The notes beneath the pieces are model-generated. The model saw only the letters and a program-made list of their open reading frames with translations. It was not told where the DNA came from and ran no database searches. A stretch of 64,000 nt of DNA from Crocodylus rhombifer (lineage: Eukaryota > Chordata > Crocodylia > Crocodylidae), in NCBI GenBank assembly GCA_038503035.1, contig JAVSML010021669.1:682001-746000 (forward strand). The letters are read 5' to 3'. The stretch's first letter is position 1. Every line of letters begins with the position of its first letter. A program made the translations under genes and the position numbers. Positions 35,640-47,860 of the stretch are shown piece by piece.

Positions 35640-38600
35640 GGAGGGGTATATTCATTTTAACAATTTTTAATGACTTCTAAGAAGTTTGAGGTGGGCAGCT
35701 CAGATTCCAGAGAAAAACACCACTTTATTTTTTCAAAACTAACTGTTAGAAATTGCAAGGTCCCAGTTCAGCCAAATACTCCAGCACATGCTGAACTTTA
35801 AGCATGTTAGTAGCCTTGCTGAATTTGACAGGTACCATCATCATCACTTGTTTGATGCTGAGAAGTGGTTTCATGTTTTGGAAGTTGTTGGTAAGGTGGT
35901 GGTTTAATATTTTGTAAATTCAGAGTACATATAAATTATCTTAGGTAAATGCATGCTACAACTCCTCATGGACTTCTGTAAGAACAGCACGTTTTCATTC
36001 AACTGCAGATTTTAGGGAAATGTTTCTCTGAACTGCATCATAGATATTCTGTTCTCAGGGCATAGTATGCAACAAAGGTCCATGAAGAATACTGGCCAGT
36101 TTAACTCTCTCTGGATAGTCTACCCTACTTTCCCCTCTCCTAACCACCCTCTTCCCCATCCCCAAATCCCAAATATAACATACTACTGAGCTTGCAAAAC
36201 AAGACATGAAAAATCATAGGGTTGATCTTTTAAGCTAGGCTAAGCATGCTGAAATTTAGATTTAGGGTTCATTGCCTTCCCAAAACCATTTCCTGTTGGT
36301 GACAGTGTACTTTCCTCTTACTTAAGAATGAGGCATTCAATTTCAAAGATCAGAATCGAAGTAATCTCTTGGATATTTTCAAAAGCAGGAAAGCATTTCA
36401 CGCTTTTCTGAGCATCACTTGGATGACAGTAAAGTCTGTTCTAGCTCACAGAAGTGAGGCATAGTCTGACTGACTCATATCGCAAGATGGAATTTTGCAT
36501 CTTTGCATGCATCTGCTTTGGGAAGCTCACTAGTACAAGGAAAAGGATGCAGTCATCATGACACACTTATTGAAGTTAATACTTTAGGGAAAGAGTTCCG
36601 TTGCATTGGACTTCATCATATTTCTCAATAGCATTCATAGGCAGAAGTTATGTCCTTTGAAAGAAAATATTTTCAAATATTTGAAATATTTCAAAGGATG
36701 GTAAAACAATATTTAAAGCAAGGTCCATCTATACTGCAACAGTTGTCTAAAAACATTAAAGTAATGCACAGGGAAAAAAGACAGTAAAAATGCCATTTAC
36801 ACTGAGGTGATCTTGTAATATAACATGCTGGTTCAGATTCTGCTACTACCAGCAGTATACTAAAATTGATTCATTTACTTTGAACTGGCCTAGCTAAAGA
36901 AATAAATTTGTATTATTCAGCATGGTATCCTGCACATCTCACCAAAAAAAAAGTTTCACTGACCAGACAAAACAAGCAATAAATGTTAAGCTGGTGAAGT
37001 GTCCAATAGAACTATTAAGAACATCAGTGTGCCATGTATTTTTAAACCTTGCCTGTGGTAAGTTATTGTGGAAAGTCACAAAGAATCACAAAGAGTCTGG
37101 GCTGAATCTCATTGGCTTTTACTAAGCAATCAGAAAGAAAGCTTTGAAATAAATGCTTTCTCCCAGGAAGCTCATATAATGGCTCTGTCTCTGTAGGTAC
37201 TTATATGGTCTCCATCACTGTCAGACATTTGAGCTCCTTCCAAGTATTTTAAAATAGAAGTAGCAATAACAATTTATTGTATGTCTCTTTTTCTCCTCAC
37301 TAGTCAGGAGGAGAAATAGCTTGATAGGTTTGTTTGTGTGCTTGTGCAAACACTTTATTGACTAAATGCCAAGGGAGGGGTTCAGTTACTCATGGAGATC
37401 TGACTGCAACTGAGGTCTAGAGTCCGCTTGAGTAACATCCCATCCTGAAGACAGCACCAGGGCTGAGGCGGTAGGGCAGTGGTAGGGGAAAGAAGCTGCA
37501 GACACGCAGCCACTACAAACTGGAGCTCACTCCCCAACCCTCCAGACCCAACAGCGAATGTCTGTTGAGTCTGGGGGATGGCCATAATTCATGGTTTCCT
37601 GTGACGCACCACGAGTTACAGTGGGTAGCTGTGCAGCCGTCAGTGCTCTCTCTCCGTTTCATACCACTGGGAGCTCTCCAAGGTCTTCAGCATTCTCATT
37701 GCTTTTAGTTATAAACAGAAGTCGCCAAGAAAATGCCTTGAGAGTCCACTGAGTAACAATGGGGAGTCAGAGAACGTAGAGAAGAGGTATAGAAGGTGGC
37801 AAGGAAACAACAGTTGTAAGGTGGGATGGAGATAAAGGGGACTCACGGAGTCAGTGATGTGCACCATATGGCATGAGTTCAGCCTCTCTCCCAGCCTCAG
37901 GGACATGTAACCCATCAGTTACATGTGTAATGTAAATGCAGTGTGTGCAACTGGGGGCAGTCTGCAGAGCAGTGCTGACTGTTAATTTGGACTATACCTC
38001 CCAGAAACCTCCAGGGGCTGGGGGAAGCAAGGGAAAAAGGAAGAGAAAGCTTGAGGCTGGAGTAAGGGGAAGAGAGAGCAGCGCACACCTGGTATCTGGT
38101 CAGCCCTACACAGAGGAGTGCACAGCAGAGCTGGAGATCTCCCTGGTTCGGTCAGCCAGGACTGGACTAGAGGAGCTGGACTGAGACTTGGGAGCAGCTT
38201 CAGGCTGCTGTTTGAGTGCTCTAGGGACTAAAAGCTTGCTTGGGGGTATCTCCATAGGTGTCTGTGGGGAGGTGGAGTTTAAGGTGCTGAGTGTATGTTA
38301 CCATAGTGTTGATGTTTCTTTACCTTTTACCTGTTCCCTCCATTTGACCCATTGGTTTGTGACCCTATCCCCTATGATTTTCTATATAAAAGTGGGAACT
38401 CCCCCTTGTTGCTTGTGCCAGTTTCTGAGGCTGCAGGGTTGGTACATGTTAGTGACATTTGACCCAAACCTCTTTCTTACCATCCAGTATGTCCCTCCAA
38501 GCCTATTCCTTTCTCACACTCCAGAGGCACTCCCTTATGACCACCAGGTATACATCCCCTTGATCGGACAGTACCAAGGTGGTGCCTGATCAACTCCATC

Positions 38601-39862
38601 TGTCTTTAAGGCAAGATCCTGTGTCACTGTGAACAAGCTGATACTCTGGAAAGGATGATATCTCCAGAAAGGAAGGTCTCTCCTGCTATAAAAGCAGCTG
38701 CTTAAAGAGTAGAGGGCCCTCTGGAGAATCCCATTCAAACATACAGTACAACCAGTGCAACATATTGAGTTACGATAAAAACTGCAGAGTGCGAGTTTGA
38801 TAATATTTACATTTAATACAATCTCTGATGTCTGACATTTTTCTGGTAAATTTTATGCAGCCCATAAAAAAAAGTTTTGGAACACTGAGTAAATTTTAAC
38901 AGCTCGATGATCTTTAAGGCTAAAGATACCATTGGTGAGCATGCATCCTGAGATATAGCTGAATATATCCAAAACCACTTTAGTCTGGAAATCTCACAAA
39001 ATAAGGATCTCTCCTGAGAACTTCAGGGTTTCCTTCTGCAAGCCATTACAAAAAAACAAGTTACTGTAGTATTTGTATTGCAGTACTTTCACTTTTGGTC
39101 CCAATTACAGATAGCTAAATATGTGAGACTCATGATACATATGCAGGGGGAAAGTGAACTTTTTCAGATATCAGACCTCAGCTTCAAGTTTGGCCTCATT
39201 TCTGTCTGAAACCTTGTTGCTTTATCCAAATTATAATATTTCATGAGACTTACTATCTTGCCTTTTCTCTCTTGCTTTCTTTCTGACTTGCATATATCCA
39301 CCTTGCTGACACAAAGATCAAACAAGTAAATCTCCATATTCAGTAGTAAAAATAAAAAAAGGAAATAAATTTAACAATTGAACAACTAACCAACTTCCAG
39401 CAACAGAGCAGAAGGTAGCTATGTAATAAAATGCGCTGTAGACTTTAATGTTTCTGATCTTTGTCAGTGATTCTTTTCCAATAGCCAGGAAGAGGTCTGG
39501 TCAAAGAAATGCTGCACTTGAAACAATGTCCTGCCTTAAAGTTTGGGTCTGTTTGTGTTGTACAGTCTATTAATTTTTCCTTAATACACCCTACATTATT
39601 TTACATCTTGTCTTCTATCATGAAGAGTTCATTTCAAAGAGTAGCTTAATATTAGTCATTGTGGCTCTGGCACAAAGGAATGGGCAAGTTACAGCCAGGC
39701 ACAGGACTTAATGGGTCTTGATGATACTGTCAAAATGTAATTGCCGTAAATCAGTCTAAGCTGTATGGAGACAGTTCACTGTGTTTTGAAGTCCATTTGG
39801 CCTTATTGCTTGTTCAGCTCCTTTATGCATTAATGATAACCCCGTATGGTGACTATGTAATA
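35640..39862. other. Non-coding sequence, no gene recognised
   Basis: 35770-35825 ('cagcacatgctgaactttaagcatgttagtag') is a trace of the palindromic repeat seen at 49311. A small AT palindrome lies near 36665-36696. 37.6-38.7 kb is GC-richer and carries TATATAAAAG near 38383 and frames of 82 and 133 aa without domains; it might be an unrecognised repeat. Nothing else stands out. Confidence 0.5.
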
Positions 39863-39863
39863 C

Positions 39864-39879
39864 AAAAAAAAAAAAAAAA
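39864..39879 (+). repeat. Poly(A) run
   Basis: Sixteen consecutive A residues. No LINE or SINE body is recognisable immediately upstream. Confidence 0.9.
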
Positions 39880-39880
39880 G

Positions 39881-42480
39881 ACTCCAAGGTAATGAATCAA
39901 TACTACACTTATCCAATCTGGCTGCTGAATAAGTTACACAGAGAGTTAACAGTAACAGGAAGCTAAGCTTGTCTGAAGTACACTTTCCCCAGCACTAATC
40001 CTAGGTTTATTTCCCTGTACATTTTAAGAAACTTGGGGTCTGGTTTTCAGAAATGTTGTCTTTCCATTTTGCACTTTTCTACTGGCAAGTAATATATTTA
40101 TTCACATGCGTTTTCATTTGCACCTACCAGAGTCCTGTGAGGGCAGTCTAAAAAGTAAACTTGTCATAGGAGAGAGAGCGATACTGGGAAGGAAAGGTAC
40201 AGAATGTATGAAAACAACAAAAAAGTTCAACTTTCCCTGCCCCCACAACCAAGCAAGCCTATAAATAAATTTCTTGGAGGTCTAAGTGCTACAAAATGCA
40301 CCCACTGTTCTAACTATGCAATTTGAAGTTTTTTGGAAAATGAAATCCTAAATTATTTGAAGTGAGCTTGGACCCCTCCACAGAATTGCATTATCACAGT
40401 AATTAGTGCCCTTTGCTGTTGTTCAGTGTTCTCTGTCCCCGTGTTCCCCTGCACCAGCCCTCTTTACCTAATTATTTTATCAGGGCACTGACTGATACCC
40501 AGAAGAGCCCTCTCTCTCCTCCCACAGCCCTGATAGTTCCTATGATGGAGACAGAGAGGCCAGGACCTGTCTAATGTGTGTGAAAGAGACAAGAAGCTCA
40601 TCTGCCCTATTTGGGGCCAATACTAGTTCCAGGCATTGGAGCAGCTGAGAAGCCACTCTACACCCTTACCAGGTCAATCTGGCCATCTTCAAGACCATCA
40701 GCCAAGCACTGAGCTTCAAGGAGAGGAAGAAAGGCAATAACAAGACCTGTCAGCCCAAGATTTAATCCTGTATCTATTTAAACACTGGTTGGATCCTTTT
40801 GCAGAGCACAGCCAAAGCTCTCTGTATGTGGAGCCAGCACTCCTACACTACTGAATGACTCTTGAAAAGGTATTGCTTCTGCCTGCTGATGGAAGAGGAT
40901 GCAACATTATGCACCGGCAGCAGTTCCCTTCCAGCTGACTGACTCTTGGCAGGGTTGTCTCCCTCCCCTCCCCTAACCTCTTGACTATTGCATTACAGGT
41001 GCTTGACAAATCACTAGAATTGTATTGATACGTTTATGCTGCTCGCTTTTTTTCAGCCAGTCAAGACGATCCAGTTTACTGGTAAAGAGTGCTCTTGGGC
41101 ATTGTGGACACAGATGATAAAACCATCTTCTTGTAAGACTGGAGAAAGTAGACATCGTCAACAAATCTCACACAGACAGGGATTATCATCTTTCAGAGGC
41201 AAACTGTCTTTCCTATCCTTCCTTCCTTTTTCACCCTGTCTCTTCCTGTCTCATAAAAAGGTTTCATTTATAAGTAGGCAAATGATTTAAAGATCAAAAA
41301 GAAGTAAAGCCAGCAGCCTGGCTTCTCTTCTGCACCGAGATCCATTTTACATAGGGATGGTGAGCACAGAGATCTGTGTTGGCTCCGGCCCATTAGTTTG
41401 AGTTACAGCATCCTAGTGGCTGCTTTGTCTTGTGTTGACTGGCTGGGGTCTCTGTGGGACCCTATATCAGTTGTGACTGGGCTCACCATAGGTACACTCT
41501 GCTCTGCTTCTGACAAGCTATTTTCTCTTTCCTGTCCCAAACTGAGGGCTGTACAGTGTGCTCAATAGCCAGCTGACATAATGTGGGAGAGGGAAGTGCA
41601 GCTCAGCTAGTCAGCTAGGGTCAGATTCAGCCATTTTGTGCCACCTGAGCAGTTAAAAAACAAAGTGAAGAGTAGGAGAGAGTCAGGATCAGTATGTTTG
41701 CCTCCATAGCAAGAAGCATGCAGTCACAGACATCTTTATTCTTTTGAATTTGCTTAGGAAAGACTCTTAAAATGCTGTCTGCATAGGCTTTGGCAGTTTC
41801 TGGTTCAGCATGTATGTACAGTATCATTATTTACCACACCATGAATATTACAGTATGTAATGGGTTGAGAAGCACTTTCCCTGTAATGGCCCTGAGTTGT
41901 TACAGAATAGTGACCAGCTATTTTGTTATCTTCTGGCTACCCTGCCTGAAATCTTAAAACAATTGCTTTTGCTTAACAGGTCTGATTATGCTGTGGGCCA
42001 ATATCTGTATTATTTATCTTGCTGCTCTTCCCTGAATGGCAGATGTAAAATTTGCTTGTAGATACTTACACCAAGTAGTGTCCTACATTTTTAGAGCTGA
42101 AGGTTACAAGTTCTGCTCCTAATGCTGCATGCATACAGTTGGCCAATTTCAACCAGTGGTGTCTGTGTATGTATGTGCCAGCAGATCATTGCAACTTGCT
42201 ATTGATGCCAGCAGGAATGTGTGAAATGAAAGGATATGATACAATTAGCAAGTGACACATCCTATTGCAGAGTAAAAGCAGACAAGTCACCTCATCACTG
42301 CACGGAGTCAGCTCATTGTGAGGTGTGACTCAGCTCTGAAAATGTGCTGCATCAGAGCATTGCGTTTGGCAGTGCTGAAGCATAAATGCTACTGAATGCA
42401 GGGGATCAATGGATTGCGGTAAATGCAGTGGTATATGTGAAAGGCAAATAGTCCAACTTCATAAAAAAGATCACTTCATA
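39881..42480. other. Non-coding sequence, no feature recognised
   Basis: Frames are at most 84 aa without domains. No repeat recognised by eye. Confidence 0.55.
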
Positions 42481-42481
42481 A

Positions 42482-42990
42482 AGTCATAGCAATTCAGACA
42501 TGGGAAAGACCTATAGGTCATCTTGCCCATCTGCTACCAATGCAGATTCACATCCGACAGTATATTATTGAGTGCTTTGTTTGGCCTAGTCTTAAATAAT
42601 TCAAGATTTCACTGCTTCCTTGGGACAGGTATATCACAGTCTGATAGATCTCAATATATAAGGAAGGCTTTCCTGTTTCTCAGCCTAAATTTTAATTTGC
42701 TCAGTCACATCTTCTTTCTTCTACTTAGGTCCCCTTCCACCAACCTGAATGATTCCTCTTACCCTTGGGTGTTCAAACCCTCCAAATATTTGAAGACAAT
42801 CTTCCCCCAGGGTATCATTTAGCCAAGCAATATGTGCATTTAGTTCTTTTAATTGCAAGCCTGCTTTTTATAAGCCTGCTAAAATTTTACCTTTGCTTCT
42901 CCTCATTGAATTCCTTCCCTTCTGGCAGCTGTCTGGTATTAGTGAGTTGTCTACAGCTCCACGCAGCATTCTAGATTCAGTCTCAGGAAA
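42482..42990 (-). mobile_element. Old CR1/L3-type LINE 3' region
   Basis: Reverse complement of an old CR1 3' portion: 'gggaaagacctataggtcatcttgcccatctgctaccaatgcag' followed by 'agtgctttgtttggcctagtcttaaataattcaag', 'ccttgggac…tatatcacagtctgatagatctca' and finally 'ccacgcagcattctagattcagtctcag'. The 99-aa plus-strand frame inside is antisense to the LINE. The right edge is gradual and homology may reach about 43.1 kb. Confidence 0.75.
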
Positions 42991-44340
42991 GCATCTAGAG
43001 ATAAACATATCATATCCTTTGTTGTATGATGTGTTGTTGTAAAAATACTGTGGAAAATGAGAGAGTTTGTTTCCTCAGCTGCTTCACATTTTACGATCAA
43101 GCCTATTTTTGCATCCATTATCACTGGTGGGTTTCTACCTTCTTTACTACTATCCAGATTAATTACCCCTTGAATATAACACCAGCCACTTGAATATGAC
43201 TGCAAATGCTGGAATAAGTTATGTTTCATGGCCGAAGCCAGTCTCTAAGTATAAAAGACCAGAATGTGATCTATAAGGGGGGATAGCATATCCCACATCT
43301 CCTGTCTGGTTTGGTCTTGCACCTCTCACTGCAGGCCCTGCTATCAGTCTCCGTAAGAGAAAGGATGTTGGATGAGATGGGCCTTGGCTGTGGTGCAGTG
43401 CAAAAGGTCCACATTCCTCATATGTGAGTTTTATTTCACAAGCATTTTGGGCTGCATTTTTTCCAAAATTGACCCTCATTTTGTTATTCCTTGTCCACAT
43501 TTTTAACTCATGCAGGTGTCTTTGGCTCCATCATCCTCTGCTGACATAAACCAATGCAGTTCCATCACCAACCAAAACACTGGGCTACGACCTGACTCCT
43601 ATGACAAAGTGCTATTGGACTGTTACTGTCTACAGTAAGAAAGAAACACACAGAGCCAAAATGCTCAAGGTTGCTTTTCTAAATTTAGGAACTTAGATCC
43701 TCACTAAGGCCCCTAAGTAATTGCTTTAATCTTCAGCAATGCGTAGCTACTACAATACAGCTTAATGGCCTGATCCCAACTATGCAGTTGGTCCAATAAA
43801 AGATTTGACCCACAAGAATTCTTGCCTTATCCAGCACTTAAATGCCTCCTTAAAGATAAGTAGTAGAAATTAAGCAGTTGCACGAATGTCTTGCTGGATC
43901 ACTACTTATGTGCCTAAATATTAATTACCGTAAATCTGATCTTTCTGCCTCAAAGCTGTGGGGTACTTTGGAGATCTTCATAAAATCATTCAAAACCTTT
44001 CTAGGTTTTTCATGTAGTTCAAAAAGCCATTACTTTATTTCACATATTTAAACATAAACAGTATTTCACTCATTGGAGCTCACATAGTATTTTTCATCTC
44101 CTCTATGACACAAGTCACAAAAAATGCTGTGGTGAGCACAATGTGCAAAAATACATATTTGGCACATTAGCAAAGAGACAGCTTCCTTGTGTAACTCTGA
44201 TTATGTTCTTTTACCAGAATGTTATGGCCTATGATGCATTCTTCATGTGTATACCTTCGTTATTATGCATATTTGAGGGGCTACTTATGCCTGCTTTCCC
44301 TATTAATGGGGCTGGGTTACAGCGTTTGTGGTAAAAGTAT
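42991..44340. other. Non-coding sequence
   Basis: Apart from the Penelope-like trace at 43784-43826, no feature recognised. Frames are at most 93 aa. Confidence 0.5.
43784..43826 (+). repeat. Penelope-like 3' fragment
   Basis: 'gcagttggtccaataaaagatttgacccacaagaattcttgcc' matches the reptile pattern '…gttggtctaataaaagatatcacccac…' downstream of the hammerhead-like region in these elements. No core motif remains upstream. Confidence 0.45.
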
Positions 44341-44344
44341 GCAG

Positions 44345-45080
44345 TTGTAAAGGGCAGGTGCCAAAATGGCTCCAGGATTTTACAAAACACGGTTCAGTTG
44401 CAGAGTCCGTGCTTCAAGGGTGGCTGCACCCCTTCTTCCAGCTTCCTCCCACTCTCTGCTGCACCAGGGCAGGTAGATTGTGCCCCAAAAACAGCAGCCA
44501 GTGACCTAAATCCTGAAGAAGGTAAGAATCCCCGCATCTTTCTGTCCATGTTCAAAGGCATGTTCCCTCTCCTTCCTACTCCTTCCCCTCCCCTGCCTGC
44601 TGCTGCCAGTGTACATGCTGCCCCAGGGGTAAAGGGAGATCCTGTCCGCTCCAGCCAGGCCATGCAGGGGCTGCACTCACCCAGGATCATGGCAGTGGCG
44701 GGTGGGCATATTCCCCTCCCCATGCCTGCTCCCGGGCTGATGGGGAACACCCAGGGGAGAGGACAAGGGGGAATATATCTGTCCACTGCTCCTGTGCTCC
44801 TGGCCTGAGCCCAACCCCCTTGCAGTCCACCTGGAGTAGGCTCCCCTCACCCCCAGGACAGTGGGAACTGTATGAGAAGTAGACAGGGGAGTAGGGAATG
44901 GAAGGGGAGAGGATGCATCTTCAAGCATGGAGGAGGAGGAAGGGAAACAATTCTTACCTTCTTTGGGACTCAAGTCCCCAGCCGCTGTACCTGTGGCATG
45001 GTCAGAAAAGGGAGTCTGGCCGTGCCACTGCACCTCCTCTGGATACCCCCTGGGCGAGTGGATCAGATTTTATGTCCCCT
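44345..45080. repeat. GC-rich foldback repeat with inverted arms
   Basis: The left arm (about 44486-44650) and the reverse complement of the right arm (about 44840-44995) align through 'gaaggtaagaat', 'atg.tt.aa..gcat', 'cctctcc.cttcc', 'tactcc', 'cc.ctg' and 'gccccagggg/gtcctggggg'. It is a non-autonomous foldback or MITE-like element. Overlapping open frames on both strands (76-136 aa) have no domains and mirror each other because of the inverted symmetry. Outer ends are not resolved. Confidence 0.5.
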
Positions 45081-45246
45081 CAGCCCCCCCCCTCCCAGTT
45101 TATGAAGTCTGTAGACACAAAAATGTTGTAAATTCCAAACTGTACAAAGGTCACTAAAAGCTCAGCCCTCACCAAAAGCTGTACAGGGGTCTGCAGTGGG
45201 GTGACCCTCAGTTTCAGTGCCAAGTGGAGTCTGACAGAGGGTAGGG

Positions 45247-45254
45247 TATAAAAG
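45247..45254 (+). promoter_or_regulatory. TATA box candidate of the LTR-like element
   Basis: TATAAAAG set in 'gggtataaaagagctgggcac'. Its position upstream of a poly(A) signal in the reconstructed flank order fits U3/R of an LTR. No functional evidence. Confidence 0.35.
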
Positions 45255-45392
45255 AGCTGGGCACTAAAAAAAAGACTGGAGGAGGAGTAGCAGAGACCTC
45301 CAGTGGTGTAGAGGAGTGGGGGAGACCCCTGAAGATGGTGGCTAGACCAGTGCTTCCCAGCACTACACCCTAGCTATAGCCGGAGAAGCACC

Positions 45393-45400
45393 CCCTAGCA
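45393..45400 (+). repeat. Left 8-bp target-site duplication of the hAT element
   Basis: CCCTAGCA immediately precedes the CAGGGGTGAGCAAA terminus and is identical to 48270-48277. Confidence 0.85.
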
Positions 45401-45700
45401 CAGGGGTGAGCAAAATGGCAGATCCGGCCAGCAGCCAGACTCCATTTCCCAGCAGCCCATGCCCATCTGGCTAGGGCTGGTCTCCATGGAGACCCCAGCC
45501 ATAGATTCACTGTGATAGTGCAAGGCTGGTATTGCCATGGAGACTGGCTCCAGCTGCGCTGGTAGGGCATGCAGCAGGGCAGGGCAGGGGGCTGCTCTGG
45601 AGCCTCTGCGATCTTGTGGTGGGGGCAGCTTGCTCCAGCACCAGTGCAGAGCCACAATCTGTAGCCTTAGCAACCCCAGCCTTGCGCTCCAGGCAGGGGT

Positions 45701-47860
45701 GTGCAGGCAGCAGATCATGGCTCTGCCCTGGCTCCTTGCAGTGGTGACAGCCTGGTCCGGAGCAGAGGAAGAACAGTGATCCTTGACTTCAGAAAAGCCG
45801 ACTTTGACAAGCTCAAGAGGCTAGTCGGTCAGGCCCTCAGGGACCATGACCCCAGGGAGATGGGAGTTCAAGAAGAGTGGTTGCTTCTCAAGGAAGCGAT
45901 CCTCAGTGCACAAGCTAAATCTATTCCAACACGGAGGAAAGGCAGCAAGAAGGCACAGCAGCCCCCCTGGCTCTCCAGAGACCTAGCGGACCTACTGTGG
46001 CTAAAAAGGAAAGCCTACAAAGGATGGAGGACGGGATTCACCTCCAAGGAGGATTACTCCGCGCTGGTCCGGTCCTGCAGGGAGCAAACCAGGAAAGCCA
46101 AGGCTGCAACTGAACTCCAACTAGCTTCAGGCATCAAGGACAACAAAAAGTCCTTTTTCAGGTATGTGGGGAGCCAGAGGAAAAGCAAGGGCAAAGTTGG
46201 ACCCCTGCTAAACCAGATGGGGCAACTGACAACTGACACCCAGGAAAAAGCCAACCTATTAAATAGGTACATTGCGTCAGTCTTTCATCAGTCACACGGG
46301 ATGCCCATGCCTGCTATGGGACAGGGAAATCTGGGTGAGGGGGATCCCCTACCCTCCATCAATGCTGACCTCGTGAAGGAACACCTTGAGAAGCTGGATA
46401 GCTTCAAGTCAGCTGGCCCTGACAACCTGCACCCCAGGGTACTCAAGGAGCTGGCGAGCGTCATAGCCCAGCCCCTGGCACGGGTCTTTGAAAACTCCTG
46501 GCACTCTGGTGTAGTGCCCGAAGACTGGAAGAAGGCCAATGTGGTGCCGATCTTCAAGAAAGGGAGGAGAGTGGATCCGGCTAACTACAGGCCCATTAGC
46601 CTGACTTCTATCCTGGGGAAGATCTTAGAAAAGTTTATTAAGGAGGCCATCCTTGAGGGACTGGCCCAGGCTAATGTTCTAAGGGACAGCCAGCACGGGT
46701 TTGTTGCGGGTAGGTCTTGTTTGACCAATCTCATTTCCTTCTATGACCAGGTGACCTATCTCCTGGACAAGGGAGAAGAGATTGATGTCATATATCTTGA
46801 CTTCAAAAAAGCTTTTGATCTGGTATCCCATGATCACCTCTTGGCCAAACTGCCCACTTGTGGCCTTGGCTCCACCACGATCCGCTGGCTGGGAAATTGG
46901 CTTTGTGGTCGGACCCAGAGGGTTGTGATTGATGGCAGTCAATCATCATGGTGCCCTGTAACCAGTGGGGTCCCTCAAGGCTCTGTCCTGGGACCCATAC
47001 TGTTCAACATCTTCATTAATGATGTGGACATTGGAGTTAGGAGTGGACTGGCCAAGTTCGCCGATGACACCAAACTTTGGGGCAAAGCATCCACGCCAGA
47101 AGATAGGCGGGTGATCCAGGCTGACCTGGACAAGCTCAGCAAATGGACAGACGAGAACCTGATGGTGTTTAACACCAAAAAATGCAAGGTTCTCCACCTT
47201 GGGAGGAAAAACCTGCAGCACCCTTATAGGCTTGGCAGTGCTACGTTGGTTAGCACTACAGAAGAAAAAGACTTGGGGGTCATCATTGACCACAAGATGA
47301 ACATGAGCCTCCAATGCGATGCTGCAGCTAGTAAAGCGACCAAAATGCTGGCGTGCATCCATAGATGCTTCTCGAGCAAATCCCGGGACGTCATTCTCCC
47401 CTTGTACTCGGCCTTGGTGAGGCCGCAGCTGGAGTACTGTGTCCAGTTTTGGGCTCCACAATTCAAAAAGGATGTGGAGAAGCTTGAGAGAGTCCAGAGG
47501 AGAGCCACGCGCATGATCAGAGGTCAGGAAAACAGATCTTACGATGACAGGCTGAGAGCCACGGGACTCTTTAGCCTGGAAAAGCGCAGGCTCAGGGGTG
47601 ATCTGATGGCCACCTATAAGTTTATCAGGGGTGAGCACCAGGATCTGGGGGAACATCTGTTCACCAGAGCACCCCAAGGGATGACGAGGTCGAATGGTCA
47701 CAAACTCCTGCAAGACCGTTTCAGGCTGGACATAAGGAAGAATTTCTTTACTGTCCGAGCCCCCAAGGTCTGGAACAGTCTGCCAGCGGAGGTGGTTCAA
47801 GCACCTACATTGAACACCTTCAAGAGTAAATTGGATGCTTATCTTGCTGGGATCCTATGA
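45701..47860 (+). CDS. CR1 ORF2 protein, C-terminal part: reverse transcriptase without endonuclease
   Basis: An open frame of 719 codons with no interruption. The first 20-25 residues come from the hAT arm and spacer, so the ATG at 45701 is unlikely to be a native start. CR1-like sequence begins near VILDFRKADF (residue 26 on). Residues 50-200 are the linker between endonuclease and polymerase. Reverse transcriptase motifs follow: NYRPISLTS around 300, LDFKKAFD at 366-373 with the first catalytic Asp, GVPQGSVLGP at 423-432, and FADD at 453-456 carrying the other two catalytic Asp. The C-terminal region holds the usual CR1 stations (LEYC, RVQRRATRMIRG, FSLEKRRLRGDL) and ends in AGIL before TGA. 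CR1 ORF2 normally opens with an APE-type endonuclease, which is missing. Reverse transcription of CR1 RNA would be its family role. All catalytic residues are present, but expression is doubtful with no CR1 promoter. A 284-aa minus-strand frame at 46946-47800 is its antisense shadow. Confidence 0.85.
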   Translation: MQAADHGSALAPCSGDSLVRSRGRTVILDFRKADFDKLKRLVGQALRDHDPREMGVQEEWLLLKEAILSAQAKSIPTRRKGSKKAQQPPWLSRDLADLLWLKRKAYKGWRTGFTSKEDYSALVRSCREQTRKAKAATELQLASGIKDNKKSFFRYVGSQRKSKGKVGPLLNQMGQLTTDTQEKANLLNRYIASVFHQSHGMPMPAMGQGNLGEGDPLPSINADLVKEHLEKLDSFKSAGPDNLHPRVLKELASVIAQPLARVFENSWHSGVVPEDWKKANVVPIFKKGRRVDPANYRPISLTSILGKILEKFIKEAILEGLAQANVLRDSQHGFVAGRSCLTNLISFYDQVTYLLDKGEEIDVIYLDFKKAFDLVSHDHLLAKLPTCGLGSTTIRWLGNWLCGRTQRVVIDGSQSSWCPVTSGVPQGSVLGPILFNIFINDVDIGVRSGLAKFADDTKLWGKASTPEDRRVIQADLDKLSKWTDENLMVFNTKKCKVLHLGRKNLQHPYRLGSATLVSTTEEKDLGVIIDHKMNMSLQCDAAASKATKMLACIHRCFSSKSRDVILPLYSALVRPQLEYCVQFWAPQFKKDVEKLERVQRRATRMIRGQENRSYDDRLRATGLFSLEKRRLRGDLMATYKFIRGEHQDLGEHLFTRAPQGMTRSNGHKLLQDRFRLDIRKNFFTVRAPKVWNSLPAEVVQAPTLNTFKSKLDAYLAGIL

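Noticed and set aside
35322..35655. Overlapping frames of 75-104 aa rich in Cys, Val and His on both strands
   Set aside because: They are translations of the TG/CA microsatellite.
37936..38589. Consecutive frames of 82 and 133 aa with a TATATAAAAG nearby
   Set aside because: The TATA-like motif lies inside the second frame instead of upstream, and neither frame has a domain. Possibly an unrecognised repeat, not a gene.
44398..44808. 136-aa plus-strand and 130-aa minus-strand frames
   Set aside because: They mirror each other within a GC-rich inverted repeat and show no protein family resemblance.
46946..47800. 284-aa open frame on the minus strand
   Set aside because: It lies wholly antisense to the intact CR1 reverse transcriptase. 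The openness is a by-product of the sense codon composition, with no recognisable domain.
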